Part shown: positions 54,334 to 62,989 of the stretch, piece after piece | How the letters are laid out: every line of letters starts with the position of its first letter | How positions within the stretch are numbered: the first letter of the stretch is position 1 | Assembly: GCF_016464375.1 (NCBI RefSeq) | Contig: NZ_JADDIU010000001.1 | Span: 1-64,000 of the forward strand | DNA from: Bacillus renqingensis | Lineage (GTDB): Bacteria > Bacillota > Bacilli > Bacillales > Cytobacillaceae | Length of the DNA: 64,000 nt | Direction of reading: 5' to 3' | The notes under the pieces: generated by a model | The model's input: the letters and a program-made list of their open reading frames with translations, nothing else | Told to the model about the DNA's origin: nothing | Databases searched by the model: none | Made by a program: the position numbers and the translations under genes

Positions 54334-54837
54334 TTATTCTGCCAGCTTTTCTTTCAACTTTTCATTATGTACTTTATAATGGGTTAACAGCCGATTAAGG
54401 ATATTTTTTGCAGACTTTTCATCCTTGTTTTCAATGGCTGCTCGAAGTTCTCGAAATGATGTCCAATCGGCCATTCCTTTACCGCCATGAATTTCTTTCA
54501 CAAATTGTTCCTTTGTTATCTTTCCTTCCTTTAGTTGTTTCTTTAACTCCTGAATCTTCTTCATTCTTTCTTTTTTCCATTGTTCACGTTTTTTGGCGTT
54601 TTCCGGACTCATCCACTTGCTACGGAGTTTCTTCTTTTCCTCAAGAACTTTTGACCACTCGGCTTTTTTCTCCGGGGTAAACTGATCAACCCAAGAGAGC
54701 AGCTGTTGTTCTCGTTCCAACATTTTCATATGCCATTCTTGTTCTTTATTCGTGTCAGGCACATGCCCGTGAGCCTCTGTATACCCATGCAGAGAAAAAA
54801 CAAAAACCAAAGCTAACAATCCTACTTTTAACCTCAT
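54334..54837 (-). CDS. Secreted helical/coiled-coil protein of unknown function
   Basis: 167 residues. A signal peptide (residues 1-22, with cleavage probably after TEAHG) is followed by an almost entirely charged, helical region rich in Lys and Glu, with several short EQWKKERMKKIQELKKQL-like heptads. KEGKITKEQFVKEIHGGKG may be a turn between two helices. No known domain. A surface or secreted chaperone-like role is possible but not shown. Single gene, with promoter toward 54840. Confidence 0.7.
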   Translation of the reverse strand: MRLKVGLLALVFVFSLHGYTEAHGHVPDTNKEQEWHMKMLEREQQLLSWVDQFTPEKKAEWSKVLEEKKKLRSKWMSPENAKKREQWKKERMKKIQELKKQLKEGKITKEQFVKEIHGGKGMADWTSFRELRAAIENKDEKSAKNILNRLLTHYKVHNEKLKEKLAE

Positions 54838-54990
54838 ACTTGTTCACCTTCCGTTCATATTGTCCAAACACTAAATTAGTACGAAGTTATCATTCCCTTT
54901 TTTTCAAAAAAAATTTACCATTTTCTTATCTATTTAGAGAAAATAACTTGAGTTCAAGCCCAAACTATCGTATTCTAGAATAAAGGGATA

Positions 54991-55008
54991 ATGTGAATTA
55001 CTTCACAT
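54991..55008. promoter_or_regulatory. Rex-type operator 1 upstream of NDH-2
   Basis: ATGTGAATTACTTCACAT is a perfect inverted repeat around 4 central bases and fits the Rex pattern TTGTGAANNNNTTCACAA. A second copy lies 49 bp downstream. Fnr/Crp proteins recognise a similar TGTGA-N6-TCACA, so the regulator needs testing. Confidence 0.7.
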
Positions 55009-55033
55009 ACAAATTATAAGTCTATTTTTTAAA

Positions 55034-55062
55034 TTGTCTTTGTGAAGACTTTCACATATATT
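55034..55062 (+). promoter_or_regulatory. NDH-2 promoter with Rex operator 2 in the spacer
   Basis: -35 TTGTCT at 55034-55039 and -10 TATATT at 55057-55062 with 17-bp spacing. The box TTGTGAAGACTTTCACAT (55040-55057) fills the spacer, so a bound repressor would block RNA polymerase. This is the Rex arrangement expected for NADH-dehydrogenase control by NADH/NAD ratio. Confidence 0.7.
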
Positions 55063-55088
55063 ATTATGGGGAGTAAGGAGTGGTTGAA

Positions 55089-56309
55089 ATGAATAAACCA
55101 AAAATTGTAATCTTAGGAGCAGGATATGGCGGAATGATTACATGCAAGAGATTAGAGAAGCTATTAAAAGCGGGAGAGGCAGATGTTACCTTAATTAATA
55201 AGCATGATTATCATTACCTGACAACACAATTGCACAAAGTTGGGGCGGCAACAGCGGCAGACCGGCAGATTGCCCTGTCAATCCCTGAATTAATCGATTC
55301 GCAGAAGACACATTTCTTAAAAGCAGAAGTATCCTCAGTCGACACGAATAAACAAGAAATCCATCTGCATGGCGGAGATTTGATCACATACGATTATTTA
55401 TTAATCGCATTGGGCTTTGAAATTGAAACGTACGGAATCCCCGGAATTAAAGAAAATGCATTCGAAATCCGCAGCTTTAAGAGTTCAAAAGCCATTTATC
55501 ATCAAATTATTAAACAATTTAATCTTTATAAAGAGGACCAGGACCCATCTCGACTTACATTTGTCGTCGCAGGTGGCGGTTTTACCGGAATTGAGATGGT
55601 TGGAGAATTGGTTGATGCGATGCCGAAATTATGTAAAGAGCATGATATACCGTTTGAAAAAGTAAAAATTATTGCCATTGAAGGCGCGCCATCAGTCATC
55701 CCATTTTTCCCGGAGCCATTAATTCAATACACAACAGAGTTCTTTCAAAAACATAATATCGAGTTAATTACTTCGAAAAAAATCTTAGCATGTACCCCGG
55801 AAAAAATTTCTCTTGAGGATGGGGTTGACATCCCTACCCGAACCGTCATCTGGTCTTGTGGTGTAAAAGGAAACACCATTGTCGAAAGGTTTGGACTACC
55901 ACTCCAAAAAGGGAAGATTCTTGTAGATCCCTTCCTGCGGGTGAAAAACATGAAAAATGTCTTTAGTATCGGGGATTGCTCTTGCTTTATGAAAAATGAA
56001 AAAGATTCGTTGCCGCCAACCGCTCAAGTGGCCTTACAGCAGGCTCCTGTATGTGCAAAAAATATTGTCGCTACCATCCGTGGCGAAGAATTAAAGCCGT
56101 TTGAATACCACCATAAAGGTTCTGTTGCTTCACTAGGTACTAAGGCAGCTGTTGGATTAGTTGGAAGCTTGCGCCTATCCGGTTTGTTTGGGGCCTTTAT
56201 GAAACAAGTAATTGAAGCCCGTTATTTATTCAATCTTGGGGGAATCCCGCTGATCATTAAGCAGCATTTCCATGTTAAACGGGAACCATTGAAAGTTTCA
56301 GCAAAATAA
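55089..56309 (+). CDS. Type II NADH:quinone dehydrogenase (NDH-2)
   Basis: 406 residues. The FAD-binding GAGYGGM at about 9-15 is followed by HDYHYLTTQLHKVGAA. The second dinucleotide motif VAGGGFTGIEMVGEL at about 163-177 is for NADH, FSIGDCS at about 295 contacts FAD, and TAQVALQQAPVCAKNI follows. A C-terminal amphipathic segment may bind the membrane. It oxidises NADH without pumping protons. ATG at 55089 has AGGAG 8 nt upstream; an earlier in-frame GTG at 55080 is less well placed. Two Rex-type boxes lie upstream. A TAATCAAT/ATTGATTA stem after the stop may end its transcript. Confidence 0.9.
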   Translation: MNKPKIVILGAGYGGMITCKRLEKLLKAGEADVTLINKHDYHYLTTQLHKVGAATAADRQIALSIPELIDSQKTHFLKAEVSSVDTNKQEIHLHGGDLITYDYLLIALGFEIETYGIPGIKENAFEIRSFKSSKAIYHQIIKQFNLYKEDQDPSRLTFVVAGGGFTGIEMVGELVDAMPKLCKEHDIPFEKVKIIAIEGAPSVIPFFPEPLIQYTTEFFQKHNIELITSKKILACTPEKISLEDGVDIPTRTVIWSCGVKGNTIVERFGLPLQKGKILVDPFLRVKNMKNVFSIGDCSCFMKNEKDSLPPTAQVALQQAPVCAKNIVATIRGEELKPFEYHHKGSVASLGTKAAVGLVGSLRLSGLFGAFMKQVIEARYLFNLGGIPLIIKQHFHVKREPLKVSAK

Positions 56310-56397
56310 TAATCAATCGCAGCGCCCCCTCCTTCTGCCATTGATTAAAATATCCCTATTATAGATGCCTTAATCCCTCTATTTTATTAAGGCAAAG

Positions 56398-56434
56398 AGT
56401 GGCCACATTCCATTTTTGTGGAGTGTGGCCGCTC
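56398..56434. terminator. Hairpin at the NDH-2 / ABC-2 convergent junction
   Basis: GTGGCCACATTCC / GGAGTGTGGCC around a T-rich loop, between convergent genes. Without a long T-run its strength is uncertain. Confidence 0.5.
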
Positions 56435-56435
56435 T

Positions 56436-57425
56436 CTAATATACATCTTTTTTTGTAAAAACGATAAATGATACCATTAACGCGGCAGCCCACCAAACGA
56501 GCAGAACACCCATCGAAAATGAAAGGTCCATCCCCTTGATTGGAGGAGCCATCCCTTTCATATAGTCGGTTAACCTAAGATTGACCATAAAAAAGTATTT
56601 CGCTGATTCCCAAGAGGAAACCATATTATTTAGGATTGCACCTGATATGAGTGCCGCAAGCATAACCCCCATTCCTGCAGCCGTACTGCGGATCAACACT
56701 GAAAGCATGAACGAAAGCGTGCCAACAACAATAGCAACAAACCATACAAGCCCAAAGTCCATTAATAGAAACTTCCACAGACTCAACAATTTTACTTGAG
56801 ACGTATTTAAACCCTCATCCGTTACATTAAACCCTGTTAAAATCGGTGTTCCAAAACCCTTATAGCCAAATACAATTCCGGAGATAACATAGGATAAAAT
56901 ACCGGCAATTGCAATAATTAATGACACGGCTAAACAAAGGGTTATATATTTGCTCAGCAATACCTTCCACCGCTTCACCGGCCTTGTCAGCAGAAGTTTC
57001 ACCGTACCAAGGCTGTGCTCTGATGAGACAAGGTCACTGGCGATGACCATTACCATTAAAGGGATAAATAGATCAATTGAGTTTTCTAAGAATATCCTCA
57101 TGAAGGTTGGTGCCCCTGGCTCAGCGGGATTAATATCATGATCCAAATAATACTGTTGTTGCTGAAGCGTTATTTGCAGCTGCTTTTTCCACTCATCTGA
57201 AAGCCGGCTGCTGCTAAGGCGATTGGTTGTATCAACGATTTGCTGCTGTACCATCGTCCGCCAATCACTCGTTCCTAATTTTTCCCGCTGTGTTTGGACT
57301 TGTTTATATTGAGCATATGTAAATAAAATGACGAGGACACCGATAATCAGTGCAATCACGACTAAGCGTTTCTTCGCCATCAGCTTCAGCATTTCGTTTT
57401 GTATCAATTTATTCAATTGAATCAC
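56436..57425 (-). CDS. ABC-2-type transporter permease
   Basis: 329 residues. The first helix is at about 18-40, an extracellular domain of about 80 residues is rich in Gln/Arg, and five further helices start near residue 115 (SIDLFIPLMVMVIASDLVSSEHSLGTVKLLLTRPVKRWKVLLSK). The pattern matches export permeases of the YhaP/NatB type. Its start overlaps the ATPase gene by about 17 bp. Substrate unknown. Confidence 0.87.
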   Translation of the reverse strand: MIQLNKLIQNEMLKLMAKKRLVVIALIIGVLVILFTYAQYKQVQTQREKLGTSDWRTMVQQQIVDTTNRLSSSRLSDEWKKQLQITLQQQQYYLDHDINPAEPGAPTFMRIFLENSIDLFIPLMVMVIASDLVSSEHSLGTVKLLLTRPVKRWKVLLSKYITLCLAVSLIIAIAGILSYVISGIVFGYKGFGTPILTGFNVTDEGLNTSQVKLLSLWKFLLMDFGLVWFVAIVVGTLSFMLSVLIRSTAAGMGVMLAALISGAILNNMVSSWESAKYFFMVNLRLTDYMKGMAPPIKGMDLSFSMGVLLVWWAAALMVSFIVFTKKDVY

Positions 57426-58323
57426 CCCCGGTCAGTTCGAGAAACAAATCTTCCAGTACAGGCATTTTGCACTTCATCTCAATTACTGAAACACCCTCCT
57501 CTACAAGCCGTTTATTCCATTCAGGTGTCTGTTGTTTATTAAACTCGGTCCAAATTGTGCCATCGTCTTTTTCTTCTATCCTTGTTACCAAACTTAATAT
57601 TTGTTTTCCTTTTTCAAGAGGTTCAAGGCGCCAGACCATTTTTTCCCGATTGGATAAAAGATTTTCAACCGTATCGGTTCGAATGATTGTCCCCTTTACA
57701 ATAATCGCCACCCGGTCACATAAAAGCTGGATTTCGCTTAATAGATGGCTGGAAACAAGAACACTTAATCCTTCATGTTCAGCTAGAAAACGGATAAATT
57801 CCCTCATCTCGCGAATTCCGGCTGGATCTAATCCATTTGTCGGTTCATCTAAAATTAACACCTTGGGATTCCCTAAAAGTGCTTGAGCAATTCCAAGGCG
57901 CTGTCTCATTCCAAGTGAATAGGTTTTGACCTTATCGTGAATTCTTTCGGTTAAGCCGACAAGTTCGGTTACTTCTTTGATCCGTTCCTCCCCGACCCCT
58001 TCGAGCATCCGGGCAAAATGCAGCAGATTGTTATAGCCTGAAAGATAGGGATACAATTCCGGATTTTCTACAATGCAGCCGAGGTTCTTTAAGGCACCTT
58101 GGAAGTCTTCTTCAATATTGTAACCGCATATGTGGATACTCCCCGATGTCGGCTTAATCAACCCGACAAGCATACGAATAGTTGTGGTCTTCCCGGCCCC
58201 GTTCGGTCCGAGAAAACCAAATACCTCGCCTTCCCGTAAATCAAAGGTCAAGCCCTTGATGATAACACGTCTTCCAATCACTTTTTTTAAATCCTTAACA
58301 GACAATGTGATGTTTTTCTCCAT
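57409..58323 (-). CDS. ABC transporter ATP-binding protein
   Basis: 304 residues. Walker A GPNGAGKTT at about 39-47, signature YSLGMRQR, Walker B VLILDEPTNGLDPAGI, switch His in SSHLLSE, and a C-terminal accessory domain of about 80 residues. Matches drug/peptide-resistance exporters paired with ABC-2 permeases. It forms an operon with the permease; a GDSL hydrolase lies 13 bp upstream and may be co-transcribed. Confidence 0.9.
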   Translation of the reverse strand: MEKNITLSVKDLKKVIGRRVIIKGLTFDLREGEVFGFLGPNGAGKTTTIRMLVGLIKPTSGSIHICGYNIEEDFQGALKNLGCIVENPELYPYLSGYNNLLHFARMLEGVGEERIKEVTELVGLTERIHDKVKTYSLGMRQRLGIAQALLGNPKVLILDEPTNGLDPAGIREMREFIRFLAEHEGLSVLVSSHLLSEIQLLCDRVAIIVKGTIIRTDTVENLLSNREKMVWRLEPLEKGKQILSLVTRIEEKDDGTIWTEFNKQQTPEWNKRLVEEGVSVIEMKCKMPVLEDLFLELTGGDSIE

Positions 58324-58336
58324 AATTGAAATCTCC

Positions 58337-59122
58337 TTACCAAGTGAGCAATGAAGCTACACGTTCAGCAATCAGTCGGTACCCTTTTTTATTTGGATGA
58401 AATTTATCGGAATACAAGTAGTCATTTACCTTCAGTTCAAATAGATCGAATGTTGGAACAAAGACGATCTTCGGAAAGGCAGCCGTTACTTCAGCACTAT
58501 CATAATTCCAGTGACGGATTACTTTCGACATCTCTTTTCCTTGATCCATTTGAATGAACGGATTGTATAAACCGATAAAAAAGACATTCGCTTGTTTATT
58601 GTTTTTGCGGATTTGTTCAAAAATAAATTTCAAATTACTTAGGTATTTCTTTTCAATCCCGGCAATGTCACCTGATTGGAAATCGATTAACCCTTGTCCG
58701 CCGCGAAACAAGTCATTTCCACCAATCGTCACCAAGATCACGTCCGCTTTTTGCAGCTGCCTTCCTACTTCTGCCTGCTGTACTTGCATCTTCAACTGTT
58801 CAGATCTTTGCCCATTAATCCCGAGGTTTGTCAGTTGCACAGGACGTTTTGTTTTTTCCTTTATTTCATCTGCTACTACACCAACATAGCCTTTTCCTGC
58901 CTCATCACCTGTTCCTCTTGTAAGGGAATCACCTAAGGCGACAACCGTTAATCCCTTTTTGTTTGCTACCTTGGTTGCAACTTTAGCGGTTTGGGGGGCT
59001 TTTTTCGGTTTCCCGGCATAATATTCTCCAACAGCCCAGCCAAGTCCAATAAGCCAGAGGAGACATAAAGATACTGCGATGATAGTAATGGAACGGATTA
59101 TATTGTTACTCAAAAAACTCAA
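58337..59122 (-). CDS. SGNH/GDSL-type hydrolase, membrane-anchored
   Basis: 261 residues. N-terminal anchor (about 10-32) then the hydrolase domain: block I VALGDSLTRGTGDEAGKGY at about 56-74 with nucleophile Ser, block III VTIGGNDLF at about 130, and block V DKFHPNKKGYRLIAERV at about 240 with the catalytic Asp and His. It acts as an extracytoplasmic esterase or lipase with unknown substrate (YpmR-like). Its stop is 13 bp from the ABC ATPase start. Confidence 0.85.
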   Translation of the reverse strand: MSFLSNNIIRSITIIAVSLCLLWLIGLGWAVGEYYAGKPKKAPQTAKVATKVANKKGLTVVALGDSLTRGTGDEAGKGYVGVVADEIKEKTKRPVQLTNLGINGQRSEQLKMQVQQAEVGRQLQKADVILVTIGGNDLFRGGQGLIDFQSGDIAGIEKKYLSNLKFIFEQIRKNNKQANVFFIGLYNPFIQMDQGKEMSKVIRHWNYDSAEVTAAFPKIVFVPTFDLFELKVNDYLYSDKFHPNKKGYRLIAERVASLLTW

Positions 59123-59215
59123 TCCCTTCTAGCCTGCTCTTTCTTTTATTTAATCACAATTGGTCTTGGATTCAAACTTTAAGCGTTAAAAAAATCATCC
59201 TTCTAAGAAATCACC

Positions 59216-59248
59216 AAAACCCCGATTTTTTTTAGAAACCGGGGTTTT
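59216..59248 (-). terminator. Terminator of hmp
   Basis: ACCCCGG-type stem (AAACCCCGA / ACCGGGGTTT) with a T-rich loop and T-run on the minus strand. Confidence 0.8.
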
Positions 59249-59256
59249 TCTTTTCA

Positions 59257-60468
59257 TTATACTAAGCTTGCTTTTGGACCAAAGAATTCAAAATGAATTT
59301 GCTCCTCACTAACTCCCAATTCTTTCAAAAAGCGGTTAATAGCTTTCATGAACGGAACCGGACCACAGAAGTAAAAATCTGCTTCTTTTGTAGGAATGTT
59401 TTTTTCTAACCATTCACGGGTTATATAGCCTTCAACATCAAATCGATTGTTCTTCCGATCTTCTTCAGTCGGTGAATCGTAGAAGAAATAAGACGCCACA
59501 TTTTGGAGTTGTGCCAGTTCTTCCACTTCATCTCTTAGAGCATGAACCTTTCCATTTGCCGCTGCATGGACGAAGGTAACTTTTCGTTCAGGCTGCATCT
59601 CAACTACTGTTTTTAGCATGCTCATCATGGGTGTTAAGCCAACACCACCGCTAAGTAAGACTACTGGTGTTTTTTTATCAATATCCAGTACGAAATCTCC
59701 CGCTGGGGCACTAATTTTAACAATATCGCCTTCTTCTACACTATCATGTAGGTAGTTGGAAACCATCCCATCAGGATTGGGTGTACCGGCTTCACGTTTA
59801 ACACTAATCCGGTAGTAGTCCTTGCCAGGCGCATCTGACAAACTGTATTGTCGAATATGGGTATATCCTTCGCCGTCAATTTCAAGTTTTATACTGATAT
59901 ATTGGCCCGGCCTGAAATCGGCAATTTCCCCTTTATCTTCAGGTTTTAAATAGAAGGAGGTAATGACGTCACTTTCAACTGTCTTCTTGTCAACAATAAA
60001 GCCGCGGAAACCTTCCCAACCGCCTTTTTGGTTTGCAGCTTCCTCATACATATCTGCTTCTACACTTATAAAAGCATCAGCGATTATCTCGTATGCTTCA
60101 GTCCACGCATCCATTATTTCATCGGTTGCAGCATCGCCAAGGACATCTTTTATCGCCAACAGCAAGTGTTTTCCAACAATCGGATAGTGCTCTGGTTTAA
60201 TACCAAGACTTCTATGTTTATGGGCAATTTGTTTAACGACTGGTAAAATCGTTTCAAGATTATCAATATACATGGCTGCGGCATAGACTGCGCCGGCAAG
60301 CGCCCGTTGTTGTCGCCCTTGCTTCTGATTGGCATGGTTAAAGATATTTAATAATTCAGGATGATTTCCAAACATTAGTTGATAAAATCGTGTTGTAATA
60401 GTTTCCCCATGTTGTTCCAATACAGGTACGGTTGATTTAACAATAGAAATAGTTTTTTGGTCTAACAA
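59257..60468 (-). CDS. hmp: Flavohemoglobin (nitric oxide dioxygenase)
   Basis: 403 residues. The globin domain (1-140) has proximal His in IAHKHRSLGIKPEHYPIVG at about 82-100. The FAD domain has RQYSLSDAPGKDYY at about 208, and the NAD domain has LLSGGVGLTPMMSML at about 270 and YFCGPVPFM at about 380. It converts NO to nitrate. The frame opens with GTG at 60477, but AAGGAG touches that codon. A TTG at 60468 lies 8 nt after GGAG and gives (M)LDQKTISIVKSTVPVL, which matches the Bacillus Hmp N-terminus. I take the TTG as the true start. Confidence 0.92.
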   Translation of the reverse strand: MLDQKTISIVKSTVPVLEQHGETITTRFYQLMFGNHPELLNIFNHANQKQGRQQRALAGAVYAAAMYIDNLETILPVVKQIAHKHRSLGIKPEHYPIVGKHLLLAIKDVLGDAATDEIMDAWTEAYEIIADAFISVEADMYEEAANQKGGWEGFRGFIVDKKTVESDVITSFYLKPEDKGEIADFRPGQYISIKLEIDGEGYTHIRQYSLSDAPGKDYYRISVKREAGTPNPDGMVSNYLHDSVEEGDIVKISAPAGDFVLDIDKKTPVVLLSGGVGLTPMMSMLKTVVEMQPERKVTFVHAAANGKVHALRDEVEELAQLQNVASYFFYDSPTEEDRKNNRFDVEGYITREWLEKNIPTKEADFYFCGPVPFMKAINRFLKELGVSEEQIHFEFFGPKASLV

Positions 60469-60535
60469 AATAAACACTCCTTAAGTTTTCACTATGTTCA
60501 TAGGAGATATTATATGAAATAAAGCTCAGCTAATT

Positions 60536-60551
60536 AGTGATTTAAATCACA
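60536..60551 (-). promoter_or_regulatory. Fnr/Crp-like box upstream of hmp
   Basis: TGTGATTTAAATCACT on the minus strand matches TGTGA-N6-TCACA at 9 of 10 half-site bases. It lies about 70 bp before the hmp start, consistent with oxygen- or NO-responsive control. A Rex-type reading is poorer because the inner A/T pair differs. Confidence 0.55.
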
Positions 60552-60748
60552 TATTACTATTTTTGAATTATTTGTCCTATACGTTAATCCACCTCCTGCC
60601 CTAAAGACCGCTATTTTTGGTATTTTAAAATATAAGGCTGCTAAAATGAAAAGCTTGAAAAAAATATAATCAATCAGGGGGAACTCCGAGGCTTTTGTAA
60701 TAGTTTGTCCCTTTCTAAGAACGCAGGTTTTCTTTTTTCTTAGGTTTT

Positions 60749-60874
60749 CGCGCACTTTGGAACGCTCTAAGTGCGCGGCGCCGACCACTTTCCTTCCTCA
60801 CGCGCACTTTGGAACGCCCTAAGTGCGCAGCGCCGACCATTTTCCTCCCTCACGCGCACTTTGGACCTCTCTCC
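60749..60874. repeat. 52-bp tandem repeat with GCGCACTT palindromic core
   Basis: Units start at 60749, 60801 and 60853 (the last partial, about 22 bp). Each holds GCGCACTT, about 11 bp, AAGTGCGC, a potential stem-loop, then a C/T-rich tail. They lie between the proS terminator and the hmp promoter region. This and the hmp leader fill the 489-bp gap. Confidence 0.92.
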
Positions 60875-60917
60875 TTTTTTCCGAAAGTTTGTCCATTTTA
60901 AATCCTTTCATTTCATT

Positions 60918-60950
60918 AAAAAAAGGGCCATTCCCTGCAAGGAGGCCCTC
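60918..60950 (-). terminator. proS terminator
   Basis: AGGGCC / GGCCCT around TCCTTGCAGGGAAT, then T7, immediately after the proS stop on the minus strand. Confidence 0.75.
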
Positions 60951-60957
60951 AATAATC

Positions 60958-62388
60958 TTAATATGCTTTTGCCCAATAAACCATGTTCTTTGCTTTTTTT
61001 CCGCAGCAGACACATTTGTCTGAGAGATGTTCTTGCTCAAATGGGATACAGCGTGAAGTTGCCCCGGTTTCCTCTTTAATTTTTTCCTCACAGGCCAGTT
61101 CACCGCACCACATCGCCTTGATAAACCCAGGCTTTGCTTCAAGAATTTCTTTTAATTCTTCAAGCGTCATTGCTACCGAGGTCCTTTCTTCCCGATGCTT
61201 CAAGGCCTTATGATATAAGTTTGCTTGAATATCTTCTAACAATTCAACAAGCTTCGTTTCCAATTGATCCATTGGAACAACAACCTTTTCCAATGTATCT
61301 CTTCTGACTAAGACAACTTGCTTGTTGTCAATGTCTTTAGGCCCCACCTCAAGGCGAACAGGAATCCCTTTCATTTCATATTCATTGAATTTCCAGCCTG
61401 GCTTCTTATCGCTGGCATCTATATCAACACGGGCAACTTGTCCAAGGGATTTTTTTAAGTCATAAGCAAAATCAAGTACCCCTTCTTTATGCTGGGCGAT
61501 GGGTACGATCATTACTTGAGTAGGCGCCGCTTTTGGCGGAATCACTAACCCACGGTTATCGCCATGGACCATGATTAAAGCCCCAATGATTCTCGTCGTA
61601 AACCCCCATGAGGTTTGATGGACATATTGCAGCTTACCATCCTTATCGGTGTATTGGATACCAAACGCTTCGGCAAACCCGGTTCCAAAATGGTGCGACG
61701 TACCTGATTGCAACGCTTTTCCGTCATGCATTAAGCTTTCAATGGTATAAGTCGCTTTCGCTCCAGCAAACTTTTCCTTATCCGTCTTTTGCCCTTTTAC
61801 AACCGGAATGGCAAGAATCTCTTCACAAATGGAGGCATATACGTTTAACATTTGGATCGTTTCTTCTTGAGCTTCCTCATCTGTTGCATGGGCGGTATGT
61901 CCCTCCTGCCACAAAAACTCTAACGTCCGTAAGAATGGCCGGGTTGTTTTTTCCCAGCGGACAACATTGGCCCATTGGTTATAAAGTTTTGGCAAGTCTC
62001 TGTAGGAATGAATGATATTTTTATAATGCTCGCAGAATAGCACCTCTGAAGTGGGGCGAACCACCAATCTTTCTGCCAGTTCCTCAGAACCGCCGTGTGT
62101 CACCCATGCGACTTCAGGTGCAAAGCCTTCAACGTGGTCCTTCTCTTTTTGCAGCAGGCTTTCTGGAATAAACAGTGGCATATACACATTCTCATGCCCT
62201 GTTTCTTTAATGCGATGGTCAAGCTCATTTTTAATATTATCCCAAAGGGCAAAACCATATGGGCGAATGATCATTGAACCACGCACACTTGAATAATCAA
62301 TTAAATCTGCTTTTGTAACAACATCTGTATACCACTGGGCAAAATCCTCGTCCATGCTGGTTACATCTTTTACAAATTCCTTTGCCAT
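60958..62388 (-). CDS. proS: Prolyl-tRNA synthetase, eukaryote/archaeal-like short form
   Basis: 476 residues of the class II ProRS type without the bacterial editing insertion. Motifs: [15 protein letters not shown] at about 36-50, [14 protein letters not shown] at about 109, [25 protein letters not shown] at about 144-168, and [22 protein letters not shown] at about 260. The C-terminal Cys-rich domain (CGELAC ... CVCCGKK) and final AKAY are typical of the archaeal-like class. Start ATG follows GAGGTG. Controlled by a proline T-box leader, consistent with an inducible second ProRS. Confidence 0.93.
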   Translation of the reverse strand: MAKEFVKDVTSMDEDFAQWYTDVVTKADLIDYSSVRGSMIIRPYGFALWDNIKNELDHRIKETGHENVYMPLFIPESLLQKEKDHVEGFAPEVAWVTHGGSEELAERLVVRPTSEVLFCEHYKNIIHSYRDLPKLYNQWANVVRWEKTTRPFLRTLEFLWQEGHTAHATDEEAQEETIQMLNVYASICEEILAIPVVKGQKTDKEKFAGAKATYTIESLMHDGKALQSGTSHHFGTGFAEAFGIQYTDKDGKLQYVHQTSWGFTTRIIGALIMVHGDNRGLVIPPKAAPTQVMIVPIAQHKEGVLDFAYDLKKSLGQVARVDIDASDKKPGWKFNEYEMKGIPVRLEVGPKDIDNKQVVLVRRDTLEKVVVPMDQLETKLVELLEDIQANLYHKALKHREERTSVAMTLEELKEILEAKPGFIKAMWCGELACEEKIKEETGATSRCIPFEQEHLSDKCVCCGKKAKNMVYWAKAY

Positions 62389-62404
62389 TTTTTACACCTC
62401 ATTA

Positions 62405-62587
62405 TTTTTCAAAAATTGTCCAGCTCCACAAGGAAAGCTTCGACAGCAGCATCACGTGAAGGGAATACCATAGTTTTTTCGAGGAATGCCTGGGGGCTCT
62501 ATGGTGTCGATAAAAAGACTAAAAACAACCTTCCAAGCCGAATCATCCAGCCCCGCGCCCCTGATTAAGATGCTTCTGCTTTTCTCC
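62405..62587 (-). repeat. Dispersed intergenic repeat, copy C, inserted in the proS leader
   Basis: In minus-strand sense this copy starts GAAAAGCAGAAGC, has CCTCGAAAAAACTATGG, GATGCTGCTGTCGAAG and TTCCTTGTGGAGCTGGACAAT. It aligns with copies A (15271) and B (47474) but carries about 75 extra bases in the middle. It lies between the T-box terminator and the proS start codon, so it is part of the proS mRNA when the T-box antiterminates. Confidence 0.8.
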
Positions 62588-62593
62588 ACATTA

Positions 62594-62830
62594 AAAGGCC
62601 TTGATCCTAAAAAGGGACCAAGGCCTGGCGGTACCACCCTACATTTGTAAGCAGCTGCTTTACACTCTTTCCATGATAACGGAATATATCCGCTTGTATC
62701 TTCAAATAATCCGACACAGAACTCGTGAGGCAGGTTCGAATGACCGTCTTAAGAAACCTCTCAGCAATGGCTTCCTCTCTGCGTAAGACCGCTTCATTTT
62801 ACTAATCCCCGTCATTGTTTCAATATATAT
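62594..62830 (-). ncRNA. T-box leader, proline-specific, upstream of proS
   Basis: The T-box sequence AGGGTGGTACCGCC is at 62627-62640 in minus-strand sense. It is followed by the terminator AGGCCTTG...CAAGGCCTTTT at 62594-62625. Stem I has the GAGAGG / GCTGAGAGG region (62757-62778), and a specifier codon CCT (proline) at 62732-62734 lies in GAACCTGCC. Uncharged tRNA-Pro should pair with the specifier and with the T-box to favour antitermination. Confidence 0.92.
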
Positions 62831-62839
62831 GTTGAAAAA

Positions 62840-62868
62840 ATTATATATTTCCAAATACAAAAAGTCAA
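62840..62868 (-). promoter_or_regulatory. Sigma-A promoter of the T-box/proS transcript
   Basis: -35 TTGACT at 62863-62868 and -10 TATAAT at 62840-62845 with a 17-bp spacer, just upstream of the T-box leader. Confidence 0.85.
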
Positions 62869-62989
62869 TTCCTTCTCATAATTATTGTCGATTTTTTTAA
62901 ATTGACCCGTTCCCCTTTTCATTATATAGTTTAATACGTGAATAGTTCAACAGTTTAACTAACTTTAGAACAAATGGGGGGAAGATAGG

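Noticed and set aside
54745..54765. TGTCAGGCAC match to the 33135 palindrome
   Set aside because: It is inside the secreted coiled-coil coding sequence, lacks the second arm and is probably chance.
60534..60788. 84-residue minus-strand ORF
   Set aside because: It lies in the tandem repeat and hmp promoter region, with no ribosome binding site and no family features.
62452..62637. 61-residue minus-strand ORF in the proS leader
   Set aside because: It overlaps the T-box terminator and dispersed repeat copy C; no Shine-Dalgarno.
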